A DNA stretch of 64,000 nucleotides from the NCBI RefSeq assembly GCF_012927045.1, contig NZ_JABBFW010000029.1:1-64000 (forward strand), in the 5' to 3' direction. The translations under genes and the position numbers were made by a program. The notes below the pieces were generated by a model. The model was given only the letters and a program-made list of their open reading frames with translations, was not told where the DNA came from and made no database searches. The DNA is from Azohydromonas caseinilytica (lineage in GTDB: Bacteria; Pseudomonadota; Gammaproteobacteria; Burkholderiales; Burkholderiaceae_C). This document shows, piece after piece, positions 8,038 through 16,831 of the stretch; position 1 is the stretch's first letter; every line of letters starts with the position of its first letter.

Positions 8038-9192
8038 TCAGGAGCGCACCACCAGCACGGGCATGCGGGCCGTCTGCAGCGTGCGGGCCGCCACGGAGCC
8101 CAGCAGCCCGCCGGTGTGCGAGCCCAGGCCCTGGGCGCCCATGACGATCAGGTCGCAGCCGGTGGCCGAAGCAAGCTCGGCAATGGTCGGCCCCGGGTCG
8201 CCCACCCGCAGATGCTCCTGGAAGGGCATGCCCGCGGCCTTCAGGGCCTCGCGCGTGGACTGCAGCGCCTGCTCCGCACGCTCATGGTGGTAGTCCTCCA
8301 GCGAGGTCTTCGGCACGAACGAGGCCACGTCGCCGGACACCGGCCGCTGCACGTTCACCACGTGCAGCTCCAGCGCCGCCGGGTCACGCAGTTGCCCGCG
8401 CAACGCCAGCAGCCGCTGCAGCGCCAGCCCCGCGCCGGGCGAACCGTCCGAGGCCAGCAGGATGCGCTGCAGCGGCGCCGGGCCGCCGGCCGCCAGCGTC
8501 GGCGCCGCGGCGGGCACGGCCGGAGCCGCACGCGCCGCCAGCGCCTTGCCGATCAGCACCACCGCCACCGCGCCGGCCAGCGGCGCGGCGTAGTGCAGCC
8601 AGGCGGCGCGGGTGTGAATCCAGTCGGCCACCACGGGGTCGCTGATGGCCATCTCGCCGGCCACCCAGCCCAGCAGCGCGGCGCCCAGCGTGATGATCAC
8701 CGGCCAGCGCTCCATCAGCGTCAGCAGCAGCCGGCTGGCGAAGACCACCAGCGGAATGGACACCGCCAGGCCGATGATGAGCAGGACGTTGTTGCCCTTG
8801 GCCGCCGCGGCCACGGCGATCACGTTGTCCAGGCTCATCACCAGGTCGGCCAGCAGGATGGTCTTGACCGCCGCGGCCATGCCGGTGACGGCCTCGCCAT
8901 GGCCGCCCTCCTCGGCCTCGGGCAGCAGCAGCTGCACCGCGATCCACAGCAGCAGCCCCGCACCGACCAGCTTCAGGTAGGGCAGGCGCAGCAGCTCCAC
9001 CGCCACCAGCGTCAGCACGATGCGCATCACCACCGCCGCGCCGCTGCCCCAGGCCACGGCGCGCTTCTGCTGCTCGGCCGGCAGGCCGCGCGCGGCCAGC
9101 GCGATCACCACGGCGTTGTCGCCCGAGAGCACGATGTTGACGCCGATGATCTGCAGCAACGCCACCCAGAAGCCGCTCGCGGCGATGTCCAT
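8038..9192 (-). CDS. TerC/YjbE-family membrane protein fused to a universal stress protein domain
   Basis: A 384-residue fusion. Residues about 1-205 are a TerC-family integral membrane domain with the duplicated acidic motifs NIVLSGDNAVVIALA and DLVMSLDNVIAVAAA, which line a putative metal-ion path (Mn export in Alx/YjbE relatives). After an Ala/Pro linker, residues about 235-384 form a UspA domain that begins RILLASDGSPGAG and ends with the ATP-binding pattern G-x2-G-x9-GS in GAQGLGSHTGGLLGS. TerC proteins are usually stand-alone or fused to CBS/CorC domains, so the Usp fusion is unusual. The start at 9192 is favoured since AAAGGG sits about nine bases upstream; 9198 would place it too close. 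No yybP-ykoY manganese riboswitch is evident upstream. Confidence 0.85.
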   Translation of the reverse strand: MDIAASGFWVALLQIIGVNIVLSGDNAVVIALAARGLPAEQQKRAVAWGSGAAVVMRIVLTLVAVELLRLPYLKLVGAGLLLWIAVQLLLPEAEEGGHGEAVTGMAAAVKTILLADLVMSLDNVIAVAAAAKGNNVLLIIGLAVSIPLVVFASRLLLTLMERWPVIITLGAALLGWVAGEMAISDPVVADWIHTRAAWLHYAAPLAGAVAVVLIGKALAARAAPAVPAAAPTLAAGGPAPLQRILLASDGSPGAGLALQRLLALRGQLRDPAALELHVVNVQRPVSGDVASFVPKTSLEDYHHERAEQALQSTREALKAAGMPFQEHLRVGDPGPTIAELASATGCDLIVMGAQGLGSHTGGLLGSVAARTLQTARMPVLVVRS

Positions 9193-9270
9193 GGTCATAC
9201 CCTTTGTTGTCTGTGGCACCGCCGGGGCAGTGCCAGGTTTTGGGCTGGTATCGAGCTCAGCGTGGCCTGT

Positions 9271-11982
9271 TTACAGCACGTGCGCGCAGGCGGCTTCCGG
9301 CGTGCGGGTGTCCATGTTGCGGCCGCGGTTGAGGTGGTCGTCGATCTCGGCGGCGGCGCCGATCATGCGGCCGTACAGGAACACGGTGAAGGCCGCGTTC
9401 TCCAGGTCGCGCACATCCAGCGTACCGGCCTTGTAGTCGGTCCACAGCAGGCCCAGCAGCAGCGCGGCGATGACCGCGTCCACGTTCACGCAGAACACGT
9501 ACGGCGTCGCCCCCACCTCGTACAGCGCCTGCGCCAGCTCGCGGTAGAAGGCATGGAAGACGTTGTACTTCCCCTGCTGCGCCATGAACTCGGCAATGAA
9601 GCGCTCGCGCGGATCGAAGTTCACCGGCTTGCCCTTGAACACCGGGTGGTGCACGCCAGGCAGCGCGCGCAGCTCCTGCCCCACTTCCTTGGCCGCCCGC
9701 TTTTCACTCTTGTAGGCGCGCGCGAAGGCGGTGGCCATGGCCTTCAGGTCCAGCCCGTGGTTCGGGTCGGACGGGTCCTTCAGCTCCAGCCCCTTGAACT
9801 GCTCCAGCAGGAAGGCCATGCCCTCGAAGCCGTTGCCGCCGTGGCTGTAGCCGGTGTGGGTGAGGAAGCCCACCATGGCCTTGTTGATCTGCACGCGCTG
9901 CGGCGTCTGCGGGCCGTCGGCCGACACCGCCCCCTTGGCGCCCTGCGCCGAGATCGAGCCGGGGCCGTTGGACACCAGCAGCCCGATGAGCATCTGCAGC
10001 GGCAGCGCCTGCTCCGCGGTGGGCTTGCGGCCGGTGATGGCCAGGCAGCACAAGTCCGCCATGGTCCAGCTGCCGTAGCGCTCGGCCTGCGAGATGCCCG
10101 CCAGCGAGCCCCACTGGTGCTTCTCCGCGGGAATGCTGGAGCCCACCATCACGCCGTAGAGGCGCAAATACCAGGGCAGCGTCTCGGCCGTGAGGCGGCT
10201 GATGCGCTTGCGCAGCAGCGGGCCCCAGGCGATGGTGGTGGCAATCGCCGCCAGGATGGCGTCGCGCGACAGCGGCATGTCCTGCGCCAGCAGGAAGTCC
10301 AGGAACACCGACTTCACCTTGCGCTTGCGCACCGCCTGCAGCATGGCCTTGGGATGCGAGTCCTTGGCCTCGTCCTCGCGCGGCTGGAACAGCGCGCGCG
10401 CGGCCGTGTCGAGCGTGATGCGGGAGAAGTCAAAGCCTTCCTGGCTGCCGTCCTTCAGGCCGGAGCCCAGGAACAGCTCGATGAGCGTGCGCGTGCAGGC
10501 CAGCGCGCGCTCCACGCGCTTGGGGCCGACGATGGCCGCCGCCGCCGCCATGATGGCGTTGGGCGCGTTGCCGGCGTCGCGCGCGGCCTGCGCCGCCACC
10601 AGCACCGGGTCGCCCACGAGGTTCACTTCGGCCGCCACCGCGATGTCGAGCAGCGCGCGCTCGTTCGGCCCGGCCACCTCGTGCACCAGCGGCAGTGCGA
10701 AGACCGCCTGCAGCGGCTGCTGAGCCAGGTCCAGCACCGGGTAGCCGTGCACCGAGGTCACCTGCGTGGCCGGGTCCATCACCGAGGCGCCGGACTTGTC
10801 CTTCATGTTCTGGCGCGCGATCACCGCGCCCACCTGCCGGCCCAGCGCCTCGATCTGGACAGCGTAGGGCTCGGGCGCGGGCACCGGCGGCAGCGCCAGC
10901 TCGGCGGGCAGGTTGAAACCCTGGTCATTGGCCAGCCAGGGCTTGAGGCTGAGGCTGCCGCGCGGGGCGAAGTCGGGCTTGGCGCCGCTGAGCGCCATCA
11001 CCGCGGTCAGCGCCGCCGGGATGTGGGCGATGTTGGTCACCACCGCGCCCTTCCTCGACACCACCGGGTTCTCGGGCGTGAAGATGGCGTCCACGCCCAG
11101 CGACTCCATGAACCAGCGTTCCTTGTCCTGCGCGCTGTCGCCGGAGCCGGCCATGGCGCCGGCGTGGCCCACGGCGCGCGTGAGCTTGGACTTCCAGCGC
11201 CCCACCACGCAGGCCACCACCGGCTTGCCGAAGTCCAGCCCCTGCTCGTAGTAGCCGCCCGGCTCGGCGTACAGCACCGCGGCACGCGAGCGGCCGTCGT
11301 TGCGGAAGGCCTGCGCGAAATCGCGCGCGGCGTAGTGGATGTAGACGTCCTTGCCCGAAGACACCAGCGTGGTCGTGCCCCAGCCCTCGCTGGCGAGGTA
11401 CTGCGCGATGGTGGTGGTGAAGCCGCCGGAGTTGGAGAAGATCGCCACCGAGCCCTGCAGCAGCGAGTCCTCCGGCAGGTCGCCGCCCAGCGCGCCGCCG
11501 ATGCGCACGCGGTTCCAGGAGTCGGCCACGCCCAGGCAGTTGCCGCCGATGACGTCCACGCCCGCGCTCTGCGCCATGGCGCGGATCTCGCGCGCGTCGT
11601 GCACCGCGATCTTCTCGGTGACGATGACGATCTTGCGCAGGCCCGGGTTCACGCGGATGAGCTCGGCCACGCCGTCGCGCACGCCCGAAGGCGGCAGGTA
11701 GACCACGCCGGTGTTGAACTCCAGGCCGGCGTTGAGGCCCTCGCGCACGTTGTTGAAGACGGGGATGTCGCCCGCCGGTGTCTTGAGCACCTGGCCGCCG
11801 CGCCCGGGCGAGGTGCCGAACACCACGTTGCCGCCGGAGAAGGCGTGGCTGGTGGGCGTGACCTGGCGCGACTCGCCGCCGAGGATGTTGAGAACGCACA
11901 CGCGGTCGCCGCGCGTAGCCAGGTCGGCCAGCGAGCCGATGCCCAGGTAGTACGGAAAGCCGGAAATGCCTCGTGCATGCAT
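9271..11982 (-). CDS. ATP-citrate-lyase-like large subunit: CoA-binding/ligase domain fused to citrate-synthase-like region
   Basis: A 903-residue protein. Residues about 1-330 form a succinyl-CoA-synthetase alpha-like CoA-binding and ligase region. It contains GGFTTTIAQYLASEGWG and the phosphohistidine loop VGHAGAMAG (His about 273). The C-terminal 500 residues resemble a citrate-synthase-like lyase module (GYSHGGNGFEGMAF, YVFCVNVDAVIAALLLGLLW). This order matches AclA/ATP-citrate lyase, which splits citrate with ATP and CoA, but the protein is about 300 residues longer than typical bacterial AclA (about 610). The ATG at 11982 follows GGAGACAC. It lies 17 bases after the ATP-grasp partner gene on the same strand. 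The acid used (citrate, citramalate or another) is not settled. Confidence 0.7.
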   Translation of the reverse strand: MHARGISGFPYYLGIGSLADLATRGDRVCVLNILGGESRQVTPTSHAFSGGNVVFGTSPGRGGQVLKTPAGDIPVFNNVREGLNAGLEFNTGVVYLPPSGVRDGVAELIRVNPGLRKIVIVTEKIAVHDAREIRAMAQSAGVDVIGGNCLGVADSWNRVRIGGALGGDLPEDSLLQGSVAIFSNSGGFTTTIAQYLASEGWGTTTLVSSGKDVYIHYAARDFAQAFRNDGRSRAAVLYAEPGGYYEQGLDFGKPVVACVVGRWKSKLTRAVGHAGAMAGSGDSAQDKERWFMESLGVDAIFTPENPVVSRKGAVVTNIAHIPAALTAVMALSGAKPDFAPRGSLSLKPWLANDQGFNLPAELALPPVPAPEPYAVQIEALGRQVGAVIARQNMKDKSGASVMDPATQVTSVHGYPVLDLAQQPLQAVFALPLVHEVAGPNERALLDIAVAAEVNLVGDPVLVAAQAARDAGNAPNAIMAAAAAIVGPKRVERALACTRTLIELFLGSGLKDGSQEGFDFSRITLDTAARALFQPREDEAKDSHPKAMLQAVRKRKVKSVFLDFLLAQDMPLSRDAILAAIATTIAWGPLLRKRISRLTAETLPWYLRLYGVMVGSSIPAEKHQWGSLAGISQAERYGSWTMADLCCLAITGRKPTAEQALPLQMLIGLLVSNGPGSISAQGAKGAVSADGPQTPQRVQINKAMVGFLTHTGYSHGGNGFEGMAFLLEQFKGLELKDPSDPNHGLDLKAMATAFARAYKSEKRAAKEVGQELRALPGVHHPVFKGKPVNFDPRERFIAEFMAQQGKYNVFHAFYRELAQALYEVGATPYVFCVNVDAVIAALLLGLLWTDYKAGTLDVRDLENAAFTVFLYGRMIGAAAEIDDHLNRGRNMDTRTPEAACAHVL

Positions 11983-11999
11983 GGTTTGTGTCTCCTCGA

Positions 12000-13280
12000 T
12001 CAGGCGGCGTTCTTGAGGCCCAGCTGGGCAGCGATGGCGGCACGGCCGCCGGCCTTCATCCACTCGTCGATGCGCTTGGCGTAGTTGACGACCTCGGAGA
12101 TGGCGCTGTCGAAGCCGAAGAAGCGGTAGGGCAGCCCCAGCGCCTCGCAGGTGTCGGCCAGGGCGCCGAAGCCGCGCACGAGGTTGGGCCCGCCGCGGCC
12201 GACCACCACGTACAGCGGCGTGGGCCCGTGCGTGGCGAAGTGCTCGCGCAGCGCGTCGCCCATGGCGCGCAGCGTCTCGTGGATGTCGGTGTTGTTGGAT
12301 TTGCCGCCGATGATGAACAGCACGTTGGACTGCGCCAGGAAGTGCCGGTAGCAGATGCGCGCGACCTGCTTCATCTTCTCGTAGGGCGGGTTGCCGCCGA
12401 AGTCGGAGGAGATGCTCGCCGCCTCGCCCAGCACCTCGGTCACCAGCGAGTTGGCGCCGCCGCCGAAGGTGGGCGCCAGGATGGTGCCGCGCTCGTTGAT
12501 CACGAACACGTCGGACTGGCCCTGGTGGGTGCGCAGCTCGTTGACCTCCTGCTCGAAGGCGCCGACGTCGGCGGCGAACAGGTGCCGCGGCAGGTTCAGC
12601 CGCGCCACGCGCGGGTCGTCGCGGTCGAAGCCGCACTTGAAGTCGCAGGCCACCGGCGTGAGCTTGCCGTTGCCGTCCACGCGCATGCGGATGGGGTTGA
12701 GCTCCAGCGTGGTCATGCCGTAGTGGTGCATCAGCTCCCAGAGCTTGGGCAGGTGCTGCACCAGCGGCGAGATGATCTCCTTCGGAGCCCCGATGTCGGT
12801 GAGCGCGTTGGCGACCACGAAGGCCTTCAGGCCCGTGAGCGCGTCGAAGGGCACGGTGGCGATTTCCGACTTGTCCAGCTCCTCGATGTCCACGCCGCCG
12901 CGGTGCGTGAGCGTCATGGTCGGGGCGCGAAAGCGCGTGTCGTCGGTGATGGCGAAGTACACCTCGTGCTCGGCCGGCACGCCGCCCTCGAAGGTCACGC
13001 CGTTGGCCTTGGCCGTGGCGTTGCCGTGGCGGTGCTCGGCAAAGTACAGGCGCTCCTTCTCGGCCAGCGCGGTGCGCAGGTCGCTGGCGCGGCCGATCAG
13101 GCCGGACTTGCCCTTCTTGCCCACGCCGCCCTTGAACAGCGGCTTGATGAACACCTGCCCGTGGCGGCGGATCAGCGCCTGGATCTCGTCCTCCGACGCG
13201 TCGGGGCCGAGCACTTGCGCGGTCGGAAAATCGACGTGCCGCAGCAGCTGCGCGCCGTAAAGCATGCCGGTGAGTTGCAT
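12000..13280 (-). CDS. ATP-grasp subunit of an ATP-citrate-lyase/succinyl-CoA-synthetase-type enzyme
   Basis: A 426-residue protein resembling the small AclB subunit or SucC. The N-terminal ATP-grasp half contains VFIKPLFKGGVGKKGKSGL (nucleotide-binding Lys and Gly loop) and the metal-site segment TTLELNPIRM. The C-terminal half carries the citrate-binding/ligase segment ILAPTFGGGANSLVTEVLG, FGGNPPYEKM and VVVGRGGPNLVRGF. The start at 13280 is supported by AGGAGA upstream; the frame reaching 13355 includes an unlikely N-terminal extension. It is the first gene of a two-gene operon with the CoA-binding/citrate-synthase-like subunit, supplying the ATP-grasp part that activates the carboxylate before CoA transfer. 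The upstream region has a strong hairpin at 13512-13542. Confidence 0.75.
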   Translation of the reverse strand: MQLTGMLYGAQLLRHVDFPTAQVLGPDASEDEIQALIRRHGQVFIKPLFKGGVGKKGKSGLIGRASDLRTALAEKERLYFAEHRHGNATAKANGVTFEGGVPAEHEVYFAITDDTRFRAPTMTLTHRGGVDIEELDKSEIATVPFDALTGLKAFVVANALTDIGAPKEIISPLVQHLPKLWELMHHYGMTTLELNPIRMRVDGNGKLTPVACDFKCGFDRDDPRVARLNLPRHLFAADVGAFEQEVNELRTHQGQSDVFVINERGTILAPTFGGGANSLVTEVLGEAASISSDFGGNPPYEKMKQVARICYRHFLAQSNVLFIIGGKSNNTDIHETLRAMGDALREHFATHGPTPLYVVVGRGGPNLVRGFGALADTCEALGLPYRFFGFDSAISEVVNYAKRIDEWMKAGGRAAIAAQLGLKNAA

Positions 13281-13511
13281 GGAATCTCCTTCAGGTTGAA
13301 CCAGGGCGGCGAAGCTCAATTTGCTTCGCCAATTTCCGAGAACACGAAACTGCAATACGGGCGCTGCCGGAAGACGCGCACAAAATCAGCGGACAAAACC
13401 CTGCCCGGCGCCTGTCATTGCGACAGGCCGCTGGTTGTGGCTTGGTTCGCCCGGGCGGCTCGGACAGTGCAATAGTGCGCAGTATTCGGAGTTGCGCTGT
13501 CAGTCTGCTGT

Positions 13512-13542
13512 CAGGTTACCTAGGAAAACCCCCTAGGACCTG
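13512..13542. promoter_or_regulatory. Imperfect palindrome with CCTAGG half-sites upstream of the lyase-like operon
   Basis: CAGGT (13512-13516) and CCTAGG (13519-13524) pair with CCTAGG (13532-13537) and ACCTG (13538-13542) around a 7-base AAAACCC loop. The result is an 11-bp stem with a two-base bulge, within the 488-base spacer between the ATP-grasp gene and the porin gene. It lies 232 bases upstream of the ATP-grasp start. It could be a regulator's operator or a 5' hairpin. A second perfect palindrome (GCCCATG-G-CATGGGC, 13726-13740) lies near the porin 3' end. The rest of 13281-13768 holds no gene. Confidence 0.4.
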
Positions 13543-13768
13543 TCGTTGCGCACCGCGGTGATCGGGGCCGCCCGGAACCGAATTGAAGTGCCGGCAATTC
13601 TTGAAATTGCAATCTCTTGGCGTGCCGCAGTGAATTGCCACGCCCTGCGCCGGCCGCCAGAATAATCAGGGGTCTCAAAAGTCCGGGACGAAACGCCGAG
13701 CGGCGTCGTCAATTTTCGGACCGGCGCCCATGGCATGGGCCAGTGATTTTTCGCCAGTCCGGCGCCAC

Positions 13769-14845
13769 TCAGAAACTGTGGCGCATGCCCATTTCGACAC
13801 CGCGCGACGAGCCGCCCGCTGCAAGGCCACTGGGGCCTCCGGGCACCACGTAGGCCAGGCCACGGTTGTCGATGTGCGACAGCGTGCCGTACAGCGCCGT
13901 CCGCTTGGACAGGTTGTGCACGTAGCCCAGGCCAAGCTGGTGCGCGCGACGGCCTTCCAACGCCGTGGCGCCGACCCGGCCCGAGAACTTCGCGCGCACC
14001 CAGGAAGCCTTGATCTCGCCGTTGCCCACGGGAATCCAGGCGCCCACCAGCAGGTTGTTCTGCGTGGCGTTCGCCTGGTCGAAGCGGCGCAGCGCCAGCG
14101 ACACGCGCACCGGGCCGAAGTCGTAGAGGCCGGCCACGACACGGTCGTCGAATCGGTCCGTGGTGGTGAGGTCGTTTCTCGTGCGCGTGACGGCGGCGGA
14201 AACCACCCCCGGCCCGGCGGCATAGCCCAGCCGCGCGCCGCGCACCTGGTGCTGGCCGTTGGCCGCGGTGCCGTTCTCATCCTCCGCGGCCATCACGCCA
14301 CCTTCCAATCCGCCCCAGCCGGCGGGCAGCAGCCACTGCAGCGAGTTGCTGGTGCGCGTGGTGGTGTTCGGAGCCGAGCCGAAGGCCGAGCGGATGGGCC
14401 CTGTCGGCGTGGCCGAGACGAAGTTGTTGGAGCCGGCCACGCCGACGTGGCTGAACGGATCGAAGCGCACCCAGTTGACGTAGCTGGGCACGTAGTCCCG
14501 CCCGAGACGCAGCTCGCCCCAGGCCTTGCTCGCCAGGCTCAGCGTGGCGCGCCGGTCCCAGAAATTGGTGCTGGAAGTGCTGGCCCCGGTGTCCAGCGCA
14601 ACGCCGCTTTCCAGGTGGAAGCCTGCCGACAGGTCGCCGCCCAGGTTCTCGGTGCCGCGCAGGACGATGCGGCTGGTTGCATTGGAACCGCTGACGAGCG
14701 AGCTCATCCCGCCCAGGCCTTCGTTGCGGACGTGACGGATCGCGGAATCGGCGATACCGCCGAGCGTGACACCCTGCGCCCAGGCAGCGGCAACAGGGAT
14801 CGTCCCCAGCGCGAGGCCCAGCATCGCCTTCATGGGCTTGCTCAT
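13769..14845 (-). CDS. Gram-negative outer-membrane porin (OmpC-like, Burkholderiales type)
   Basis: A 358-residue trimeric general porin. The signal peptide ends at AWAQ (residues about 1-23), followed by the typical first strand GVTLGGIADSAIRHVRNEG. Alternating beta strands and the RRATLSLASKAWGELRLGRD segment near the constriction loop follow, and the protein ends in the expected aromatic residue (MGMRHSF*), the outer-membrane insertion signal. It is the last gene of a minus-strand run Bug protein, ModA-like binding protein, porin. The porin presumably lets an anionic substrate into the periplasm for the binding proteins. Substrate is unknown. A similar porin lies at 18743. Confidence 0.9.
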   Translation of the reverse strand: MSKPMKAMLGLALGTIPVAAAWAQGVTLGGIADSAIRHVRNEGLGGMSSLVSGSNATSRIVLRGTENLGGDLSAGFHLESGVALDTGASTSSTNFWDRRATLSLASKAWGELRLGRDYVPSYVNWVRFDPFSHVGVAGSNNFVSATPTGPIRSAFGSAPNTTTRTSNSLQWLLPAGWGGLEGGVMAAEDENGTAANGQHQVRGARLGYAAGPGVVSAAVTRTRNDLTTTDRFDDRVVAGLYDFGPVRVSLALRRFDQANATQNNLLVGAWIPVGNGEIKASWVRAKFSGRVGATALEGRRAHQLGLGYVHNLSKRTALYGTLSHIDNRGLAYVVPGGPSGLAAGGSSRGVEMGMRHSF

Positions 14846-14896
14846 GACTTGTCTCCTTGGATGTTCTTGTTTGCGGCCCTGGTGTTGCCGCCTTTC

Positions 14897-15694
14897 TTAT
14901 TTCTGCTGGGCCTTGGCCACCGGCTCCAGGCCCGAGGCCTTCACGATGGGCGCCGCCGCCGGCGAGGCCAGGAACTTCACCAGCTGCGCCGCCAGTTCCG
15001 GCTCCTTGCTGCCCACGGCCAGGCCGGCCGAGAAGAACACCTTCTGCTGCAATTCCTCGGGCAGCGGCCCGACGAACTCGATGTCCTTGAAGGGCAGCAG
15101 CTCGCTGACCTGCTGGAAGCCCAGGTCGGCGTCGCCGCGCGTGAGCACCGCACCCACGCGCTCGCTCATGATCTTGCGCGACTTGTCCTTGATCTGCTCC
15201 CACACGCCCAGCTTCGGGAACAGTTCGTTGGACAGGTAGGTGCCGCTGGCGCTGGCGGAGTAGGCGATGGACTTGGCGTCCAGCACCGCCTTCTTCACGC
15301 CCTCGACGGTCGAGATGTCCGGCTTGGGCAGGCCCTTGCGCACTGACACGCCGATGAGCGAGCGCCCCAGGTCCACGCGCGTGTTGGGCACCACCTTGCC
15401 CTGCTTCACCAGTGATTCCAGCGCCGAGTCGGCCAGGATCACGATGTCGAACTGCTCACCGCGGGCGAGGCGGCTGGGGATGGAGTCCTGCGCGTTGCCC
15501 ATGGAGGCGCCGTAGGCCGTGACGACCTTGTGCCCGGTGGCGGCCTCGAACAGCGGCACCAGCTCGTTGTAGGCCGCGGTGAAGCCGCCGGAGCTGACGA
15601 CGCGGATCTCGCCGGCAAAGGCCGATACCGCGGCGCCCAGCGCCAGGCCGGCCACCAGGAAGGCGCGGCGGGAGCCCTTGAGGAAGTTGCCCAT
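14897..15694 (-). CDS. Periplasmic substrate-binding protein, ModA-like type 2 fold
   Basis: A 265-residue secreted protein with a signal peptide of about 28 residues ending SAFAG. The mature part has the molybdate-binding-protein-like pattern: IRVVSSGGFTAAYNELVPLF at the N-terminus, an internal GEQFDIVILADSALESLVKQG segment, and IAYSASASGTYLSNELF. Many such ModA-like proteins in Burkholderiales do not bind molybdate and lack a linked ABC transporter; none is encoded next to this one. It sits between a Bug protein gene and a porin gene on the same strand with short gaps (52 bases to both), suggesting one operon. The ligand is probably a small oxyanion or carboxylate, by inference from context. 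Confidence 0.8.
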   Translation of the reverse strand: MGNFLKGSRRAFLVAGLALGAAVSAFAGEIRVVSSGGFTAAYNELVPLFEAATGHKVVTAYGASMGNAQDSIPSRLARGEQFDIVILADSALESLVKQGKVVPNTRVDLGRSLIGVSVRKGLPKPDISTVEGVKKAVLDAKSIAYSASASGTYLSNELFPKLGVWEQIKDKSRKIMSERVGAVLTRGDADLGFQQVSELLPFKDIEFVGPLPEELQQKVFFSAGLAVGSKEPELAAQLVKFLASPAAAPIVKASGLEPVAKAQQK

Positions 15695-15746
15695 GAAACT
15701 TGTCTCCGATGTCGTAGGTATTGGATCTGGCTGGACGGGCGAGAGC

Positions 15747-16727
15747 TCAGTCCTCGCGCATCTGCGCCGCCTTGGCGATGGGCGCCAGGCGCGCCTTTTC
15801 GGTGGCCAGGAACTTCTTGAAGTCCTCGCGGCTGCCGCCCACCGGATCGATGGCCATGGGAATGAGCTTGGCGCGCAACTCGGGCGACTTCAGCGCCGCG
15901 TTCACGGCGGCGTTGAGCTTGTCCAGGATCGCTTCGGGCGTGCCCTTGGGCGCGAACACGCCGGACCAGTGGCCGATCACGATGTCCTTGAAGCCCTGCT
16001 CCTCCGCCGTGGGCAGGTCCGGCAGCGCGGCGATGCGGCGGTTCCAGGTCGAGGCGATGGGCTTGAGCTTGTTGCCCTTGATCTGCGGCAGCACCACGGG
16101 GCTGGCCTCGGAGGTCACGTCCACCTGCTTGCCGACCACGGCCGCCATGCCTTCGGAGCCGCTCTTGTAGGGCACGATCTGCATCTTGGCGCCGGCCTTG
16201 AGGTTGAGCATCTCGGCCACGAAGTGCGGCGTGCTGCCCGTGCCGGCGGTGGAGAAGTTCAGGCCCTGGCCGCTCTTCGACGCGGCGACCAGGCCCTTGA
16301 GGTCCTTGATGGGCGAGTCCGCCGGCACCACGATCACCGAGGGGCTGACGGCCATCATCACGACGGGCACCAGGTCCTCCTCCTTGTAGGGCATGCGCGA
16401 CTTGATCATCGCGTTGGTGATCACGCCGGCCGCCGGCGCCAGAAACGTGTAGCCGTCCGGCGCCGACTTGGCGACGAGATCGGCGCCCAGCATCGAGCCG
16501 GCGCCCGGCTTGTTCTCGATGATGATCGTCTGCCCCAGCTGCTTGGCGGCCTGCTCGGCCACGGTGCGCGCCACCAGGTCGTTGGCGCCGCCCGGGCCGA
16601 AGGGCACCACGAACTTGATGGGCTTGGTCGGCCAGGCCGGGGCCTGGGCCTGCGCGGCCTGGCCAGCCAGGGCGCAGCCGGCCATCGCGATCAAGGCCGC
16701 GCGCCGCGGCAGGGAAGTCAAAGCCAT
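15747..16727 (-). CDS. Bug/TctC-family tripartite tricarboxylate transporter binding protein
   Basis: A 326-residue periplasmic binding protein. It has a signal peptide ending near QAQA, then the characteristic start PIKFVVPFGPGGANDLVART and the second-lobe motifs KPGAGSMLGADLVAKSAPDGY and STAGTGSTPHFVAE. Such proteins bind carboxylates or other small polar molecules in a closed pocket with little charge. No TctA/TctB membrane genes are present in the window, as is common for the large Bug families. Its gene is divergent from the LysR gene at 16818, with a shared 90-base control region. It is the first gene of the Bug, ModA-like, porin run. Confidence 0.9.
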   Translation of the reverse strand: MALTSLPRRAALIAMAGCALAGQAAQAQAPAWPTKPIKFVVPFGPGGANDLVARTVAEQAAKQLGQTIIIENKPGAGSMLGADLVAKSAPDGYTFLAPAAGVITNAMIKSRMPYKEEDLVPVVMMAVSPSVIVVPADSPIKDLKGLVAASKSGQGLNFSTAGTGSTPHFVAEMLNLKAGAKMQIVPYKSGSEGMAAVVGKQVDVTSEASPVVLPQIKGNKLKPIASTWNRRIAALPDLPTAEEQGFKDIVIGHWSGVFAPKGTPEAILDKLNAAVNAALKSPELRAKLIPMAIDPVGGSREDFKKFLATEKARLAPIAKAAQMRED

Positions 16728-16770
16728 GAGGTGTCTCCTGGGAGTTGTGCAATCGATGCACTCATCCTAG

Positions 16771-16831
16771 AAAGTGCTCATTGATCTGTGAATTGCATTG
16801 TTTTTAAGATTCAATGCATGTCACGCATTAA
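16771..16831. promoter_or_regulatory. LysR-type control region shared by the Bug gene and LysR gene
   Basis: The divergent spacer carries CATTGATCTGTGAATTGC (16779-16796) and an AATGC repeat near the LysR start (TTCAATGCATGTCACGCATT). A closely similar sequence, with CATTGATCCGTGAAGTGC, lies upstream of the other Bug gene at 32098-32160, where no adjacent LysR gene exists. Both segments stand at about the same distance from their Bug start codons, so I read them as operators for the same or related LysR protein. Confidence 0.5.

Noticed and set aside
9199-9270. A possible yybP-ykoY manganese riboswitch before the TerC-Usp gene
   Set aside because: The leader is only about 70 bases from the previous gene and lacks the conserved helices; only a short GGCAC/GTGCC hairpin is seen.
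7471-12084. A 1537-codon open frame on the plus strand
   Set aside because: It is antisense to the thioesterase, TerC-Usp and lyase-like genes, has Arg/His/Gln-rich composition typical of high-GC shadows, and shows no domain.
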